In this document: positions 59,848-64,000 of the stretch, one piece after another
Layout of the letters: the number at the start of each line of letters is the position of its first letter
Numbering within the stretch: the stretch's first letter is position 1
DNA from: Mesocentrotus franciscanus
Lineage: Eukaryota > Echinodermata > Echinoidea > Camarodonta > Strongylocentrotidae
Assembly (NCBI GenBank): GCA_037976565.1
Contig: CP137675.1
Span: 31,943,820 to 32,007,819, forward strand
Direction: 5' to 3'
DNA: 64,000 nt
The notes under the pieces: model-generated
Told to the model about the DNA's origin: nothing
Database searches by the model: none
The model's input: only the letters and a program-made list of their open reading frames with translations
Position numbers and translations under genes: made by a program

Positions 59848-61479
59848 CTCTAGCAGGTCACTAATAGGCGTGGGGTCCAGGGGGCGGAGCCCGGAAGCTC
59901 AGGGGATTTAAGCATTAAATTGCGGTCAGATGAGCATTCAGAGACCCGCCTTAGGGCCCTAGGTGGGGTCCAGGGTGCAGAGCCCCCGGAAGCTCAGGGT
60001 TTCTAGGCATTTGATTACGATCAGATTAGCATCCAAGGGCCTGCCTTAGGGCCCTAGGTGGATTCCAGGGGGCAGAGCCCCGTAAGCTCAGGGTAGGTAT
60101 TAAAATTGTTTTCATCCTTTTCTTTTCTTCTTCCTCGTTTTTGTTCCCTTTTAGCTCTCCTCTTTGCCTTTCCCTTCACCCCTTCTTTTTGGGGGGAGGG
60201 AAAGGCAAGGGCCTTTAGGTTCCCATCCCCGATCCACAACTTGTTGGCGGGAGAATCGCAACTTATACCCCCTTCTTTTCTTCGTCCTCTTTATTTCATT
60301 CCCTTTATCTCCTTTTTCTTTTTTCTTTCCCTTTCCTTCCTTCTCTCTTTTTGTTGTTGCTGGGGGAGGCAAAACCTGGGAGGCAAGGCCATTTCGCCCC
60401 CGATCTCCTATTTCCCCTTTTCTTTCCCACTTCCTCTTCTTTCTTTTCCTTTCTCTCTTCTTTTTCATTTCTTCTTTTCCTTCTCTCTTTCTCTCTCTCT
60501 CTCTCTCTTTTGGCGGGGGAGGGGCAAGGCCCCTGGCCCCTGGATCCGCGCCTGGGGGAGGCAACTGCCAATGTCCACATTTCCTGAAACAGCCCAGAGT
60601 ACAGAAGAACTTATCAATTGCACTCAGCGCTCCCAATCCTTTGAATTTTCTGCACTACTAAATGTCTAATCACTTTTGTCCAGTTAATATACCGAGATAC
60701 TGGCCAAAATCAGAGGAATATCTACAATAAAGCACCTTTTGGCTCAAAATTTATATTTCACACACTACATCACTCATTGAAATTGATATCAGGATGAAGG
60801 TATTTTAATTATCCATCTTTTGACACCAAATACATGGTGATAAGAGGTTTTAGTTAAAAGTTATCTTTAAAACTCGATGTAAACACACCAAATGGGTCCT
60901 TAATACACTAATGCACGTATATGCATACAGTTAATACACATGTGGGCAAAAATGTTGTTTTTGTGGAAATCAAATCAATGACTTTGGATTGCTATAACTT
61001 TTTATTGAAAAGATATATAAGCCTCTCCCTCGCACAGGATATTGTCATTGTACATAAGCAAATTCCTGGAAAGTTATGAAAAATGCACCTCTCAATTTTG
61101 ATATATGGAAAATAATCTTTTTGATAAAATTCAATATTTCGAAAAAATCACCAAAAATCATGTTTTTAACTTAAATTTGCTATGTAAATTAATCTTAATT
61201 TCGTTGAAATAGGTATCAAAATGTAGATAATTTAATTTTCTTTCATATGACACCAAACTCATGGTGGTTCGATGTTTCCTTACAATATTATTTACAAAAT
61301 ACTAATTTGTCGTCAAAAGGGCCGCTTTTGGGGGGAGGGGGCTCCCCCTGGCCACACCCACCACTTAGAACATGCCAGACGGTCGATTTGTTATGTGGAG
61401 CTATGCGATCTTTACATCTGTGCAAATGAAAATTGGTTTCCCTTCCAGCTAGGTTGACCCCCCCTGGCTCCCGTACTAG
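59848..61479 (-). repeat. Right arm of the large inverted repeat
   Basis: Complement of 57178-58900 with small indels, including a TC-rich tract at 60480-60510 opposite the GA tract at 58143-58170. The 161-187 codon frames on both strands are low-complexity products of the purine/pyrimidine-rich DNA. Confidence 0.88.
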
Positions 61480-61545
61480 ACCTTTCGCAAGGGTTGTTTG
61501 TTTACAATCAAAAATGAAAATTAGATTTCGCGCTGTTTAGATGCG

Positions 61546-61814
61546 GAAGCTGGGTTGAGGTTGACTATAGTGCGGGCGCCACCACTTCCAAAAGCTACGC
61601 TGAGTAAGACTGGGTCGGTGGAAGGTCGTAGTAAAGGGAGTGTAGCCTGACAAGACCCCGTGTCTTTCCCGTGGCCTGACTCGAGGGCAATCGGGTATAA
61701 TACGACCACGGACGACGCGACCGCAGCAATCACGTGCGTGCAACATACGCGAAAGCTGGGCTGAGGTTGACTAGTGCGGGCGCCACCACTTCCGGAAGTT
61801 ACGCTGAGTAAGAC
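61546..61814. repeat. Dimeric repeat, period about 204 bp, split by a LINE
   Basis: GCTGGGTTGAGGTTGACTA (61551) recurs as GCTGGGCTGAGGTTGACTA (61755), and ACGCTGAGTAAGAC occurs in both units. The unit continues after the LINE at 62875 with TGGGTCGGTGGAAGGTCG. Part of the unit is related to the MITE at 5901-6184. Confidence 0.75.
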
Positions 61815-62872
61815 CCAGTTAAATTCAAGGAAATTATTTCCCAACCACTTTGCCTGAATTCTCATATACTGATAGGTGGAAAACCTCTAAATATTAGACG
61901 TTTTAACCCTGATATGATATATGTTAAAGATATTTTGCACATTGACGATTCATATATGTCTTTTGATCAAATCCAAAGTCAAAATAATTTTCTTTCAGGT
62001 TCATTCATGTTATATTACTCAGTTCTCTCCGCATTACCTAATAGTTGGAAAAGTATTCTGAAACAGGGAAACTTTGAAAAAGAAAGTTCTTCGCTAATTT
62101 GCGTTGATACTTTGTTGAATAATTTCCGCAAACCTAAAAAGATATCAAAATTTTCGTACAATATTTTCTTTAAAACATTTTCAGCAAATATCTCAGAAAC
62201 AAATCAACAGGATAAATGGCAAAGGGATCTACAAAATAATTTAAACGATTCACAAATTTGGAAATCTCGTTTTACGTTACTATATAGGTCATCCATAGAC
62301 AATAAAATGAGAAATTTCCAATTTAAACTTATTCATAGAAAAATTGCAACACAAAGCTTTCTTTATAAGATAGGTATAAGTTCTTCTTCAATGTGTACTT
62401 TTTTGAAAACCATGAACAGACGTTAATTCATTTATTTCTAAATTGTGAAAAAGTACGATCTTTTTGGAGTGTTATATTTGTATGGTTAAAAGAAAAAAAT
62501 ATACGAAATGTTTTGTTCACAGATGAAGAATACTTTTTTGGTACTCTTATAACCAATCATTTCTATTTCGTCAATACAGTTATAATTTTTGCAAAATATT
62601 TCACATTCACCTGTAAAATGCAAAACGCTATTCCACTATTTCCTTCTTTTCTACGAGCTCTCAGACATTTAGAAAATATGGAACGTATAATTGCTTTCAA
62701 GAAAAATCGTCTCGATCTTCAGAAATGGCAGATATTTTGTTAAGAAATTTTTGATGATGAGTTAACTATTACACTATATATTACTATAAATTCTGTGTCT
62801 ATACGAACATTTACGTATTTATTTATTTATTATTATGTATGAGATTTGTTTCAATAAATACTTTGAAAAAAA
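61815..62872 (+). pseudogene. 5'-truncated L1/Tx1-type LINE with poly(A) and short target duplication
   Basis: Encodes only the C-terminal part of ORF2. GGKPLNIRRFNPDMIYVKDI, then WKSRFTLLYRSSIDNKMRNF and QFKLIHRKIATQSFLYKIGI are followed by a frameshift near 62400 and NHEQTLIHLFLNCEKVRSFW (the H-x-F-x-x-C part of the terminal zinc-knuckle-like motif). A stop occurs at 62741-62743, a 3' UTR follows and the element ends in an A run. AAGAC occurs at 61810-61814 and 62873-62877, and the uninterrupted target GAGTAAGACTGGGTCGG is seen in the neighbouring repeat unit at 61586-61602. Confidence 0.85.
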
Positions 62873-62910
62873 AAGACTGGGTCGGTGGAAGGTCGTGTTA
62901 AAGGGAGTGT

Positions 62911-63155
62911 AGCCTGACGAGACTCCGTGTCTTTCCCGTGGCCTGACTCGGGGGGCAATCGGGTAATACGACTACGGACGACGCGACCGCAGCTATCACG
63001 TGCGTGCAACATACGCGAAACCGAAGCGTGAGGAGAACTTCGGTCTGTTTCGCGAACGCTAGCACGCGCTGACCATGTATAGATTAAGTCGCTGACTACC
63101 GTTAATCAAGTCCATTCGTTTACGTGCAGTTGTCTAAAAGTAGATGTAGATGGCG
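62911..63155. mobile_element. Copy of the TTAA MITE, left end intact
   Basis: TTAAAGGGAGTGTAGCCTGACGAGAC, then TTCCCGTGGCCTGACTCGGG, CGTGCGTGCAACATACGCGA and TCGCTGACTACCGTTAATCA, closely similar to 5897-6160. The right terminal repeat was not found; the element breaks off after GATGGCGTTAAC. Confidence 0.7.
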
Positions 63156-63399
63156 TTAACATATTCAAATTGTATGCATACTTTTTAAACAAATGTTGTT
63201 CTTGACAACCTTAAAAGCTTGCCCGAGGCTTGTCCGATATAGCAACAAGTAATATATGCAGACTGGATTTCGATTATAGTAGTTCATTCATTAAAAACAG
63301 TTAATTCAATGGAATAACTCGTCACTAGGTCCCCAGGAAGGAAACATCCTCAAATTTAAATATGTTAGAAAACCGGTCTATTGCAAGTACGCCATTTTC

Positions 63400-63622
63400 A
63401 TAATGTAATCAAATTTAATGCACAAATCTTTCTTAAGTGCCTCGTTACAAATTATATCATTTACCTGTAAGGAATAATTGTATTTCAATAGTCAGAATGC
63501 AAATTGCATACATTAATGTTGCTAGGTAGGACAAGCCATAAGTATTTGGAACAAGTGAATGAAATAATTTGTGACATGGCACTTAGCAAAGATTTATGCA
63601 TTAAATTTGATTACATTACAAA
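63400..63622. mobile_element. Inverted-repeat element (MITE-like)
   Basis: The left arm AATGTAATCAAATTTAATGC, AAATCTTTCTTAAGTGCC, TTACAAATTAT (63401-63462) pairs with the right arm TAATTTGTGAC, GGCACTTAGCAAAGATTTAT, GCATTAAATTTGATTACATT (63565-63620). The arms are about 60-65 bp at roughly 85% identity by eye. No target duplication was identified. Confidence 0.7.
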
Positions 63623-63634
63623 ACTTGTATATTG

Positions 63635-63669
63635 TGCTGCTAGCTCAGTCAATGACTGAGCTAGCAGCA
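63635..63669. repeat. Perfect 17-bp palindrome with 1-nt centre
   Basis: TGCTGCTAGCTCAGTCA (63635-63651) is the exact reverse complement of 63653-63669, with A63652 between. Confidence 0.95.
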
Positions 63670-64000
63670 TTTCATCATGGTTTTCTCATCTGAAGAAAGA
63701 GAATACGACCGAGAAAATGATGTCTATTTCAACCAATTAGTAACTCCAAATCATTGCATATCATTTCAAAACAATAATGAATTTAACGCAGCAGCCATCC
63801 ACTCTGTGTTTCTGTCTCTCCCACTTCTTTCAGCCTGCCTGAAATCAGTCATGCGTGACTTGATGACGTTTTTTTTAAATGTCATTTTATGGCAGAAGAG
63901 AAGATTTTCAGCGTTTTCAGCGATGTGCCATTAACCAAAAAGTAATTTGTAATTATCAAATTATTTACTCGTATATAATTTGGTTTCCTTTGTATTCATG
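63670..64000. other. Window end, nothing recognised
   Basis: The 85-codon frame at 63677-63934 begins at an ATG close to the palindrome but shows no known domain. It could be chance. Confidence 0.35.

Noticed and set aside
60106..60669. Overlapping 161-187 codon frames on both strands
   Set aside because: They lie in purine/pyrimidine-rich DNA of the inverted repeat, are Phe/Ser- or Lys/Glu-rich, and have mirrored partners at 57985-58446. Composition explains them.
63635..63669. Palindrome as a bacterial-style terminator or operator
   Set aside because: The window is clearly animal genomic DNA. The palindrome is better seen as a repeat feature.

Overview
The window is a gene-poor, AT-rich piece of an animal genome. 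It has spliced genes with GT/AG introns, long TC, GA and trinucleotide microsatellites, tRNA-derived SINEs, decayed LINEs of more than one clade and many small inverted-repeat DNA transposons. This mix fits a marine invertebrate deuterostome, most likely an echinoderm such as a sea urchin. That placement is an inference from texture and gene family, because no species-diagnostic gene was seen. No bacterial operon, CRISPR array or rRNA is present.

Three host genes are supported. (1) An AQP3/7/9/10-type aquaglyceroporin on the + strand, with six coding exons between 20837 and 27475. Both NPA boxes are present, splice phases are consistent and the stop is at 27473-27475. The exon or exons for the N-terminus and first membrane helix were not found. 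(2) and (3) Two paralogous type II membrane proteins resembling the O-fucosyltransferase superfamily, arranged tail to tail. Copy A is on + (37990-41604) and copy B on - (56090-50810). Both have four coding exons with matching splice phases, and the homology covers introns, the 5' UTR acceptor and the start of the 3' UTR. The pair therefore arose by inverted segmental duplication, not retroposition. Copy B is intact (493 aa). Copy A has lost one G in a short G run near 38825, which truncates it at 38874 although every downstream exon and splice site is preserved. Copy A also lacks a 54-residue linker.

Layout: 1-20.7 kb is intergenic DNA with microsatellites, an hAT-like MITE with a perfect 8-bp target duplication (4149-4530), a TTAA-flanked MITE nested in a SINE (5901-6184) and a dead L1/Tx1-type LINE (17.9-18.9 kb). 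20.8-28.3 kb holds the aquaporin gene and its 3' flank, including a perfect 33-bp palindrome at 28257-28323. 28.5-37.9 kb is repeats, including a second small hAT (34681-34806) and LINE fragments. 38-56.2 kb is the paralog pair; between and within the copies lie a 73-bp minisatellite disrupted by a foldback element, a LINE ORF1 relic and a tandemly duplicated LINE piece. 56.2-61.5 kb is a large set of inverted repeats, with an outer palindrome of about 4.3 kb. 61.5-63.7 kb is a tandem or dimeric repeat split by a truncated LINE with a short target duplication, then another inverted-repeat element.

The most informative features are the inverted fucosyltransferase-like pair (one intact, one with a single-base lesion) and several transposon insertions whose empty sites can be read in the same window.
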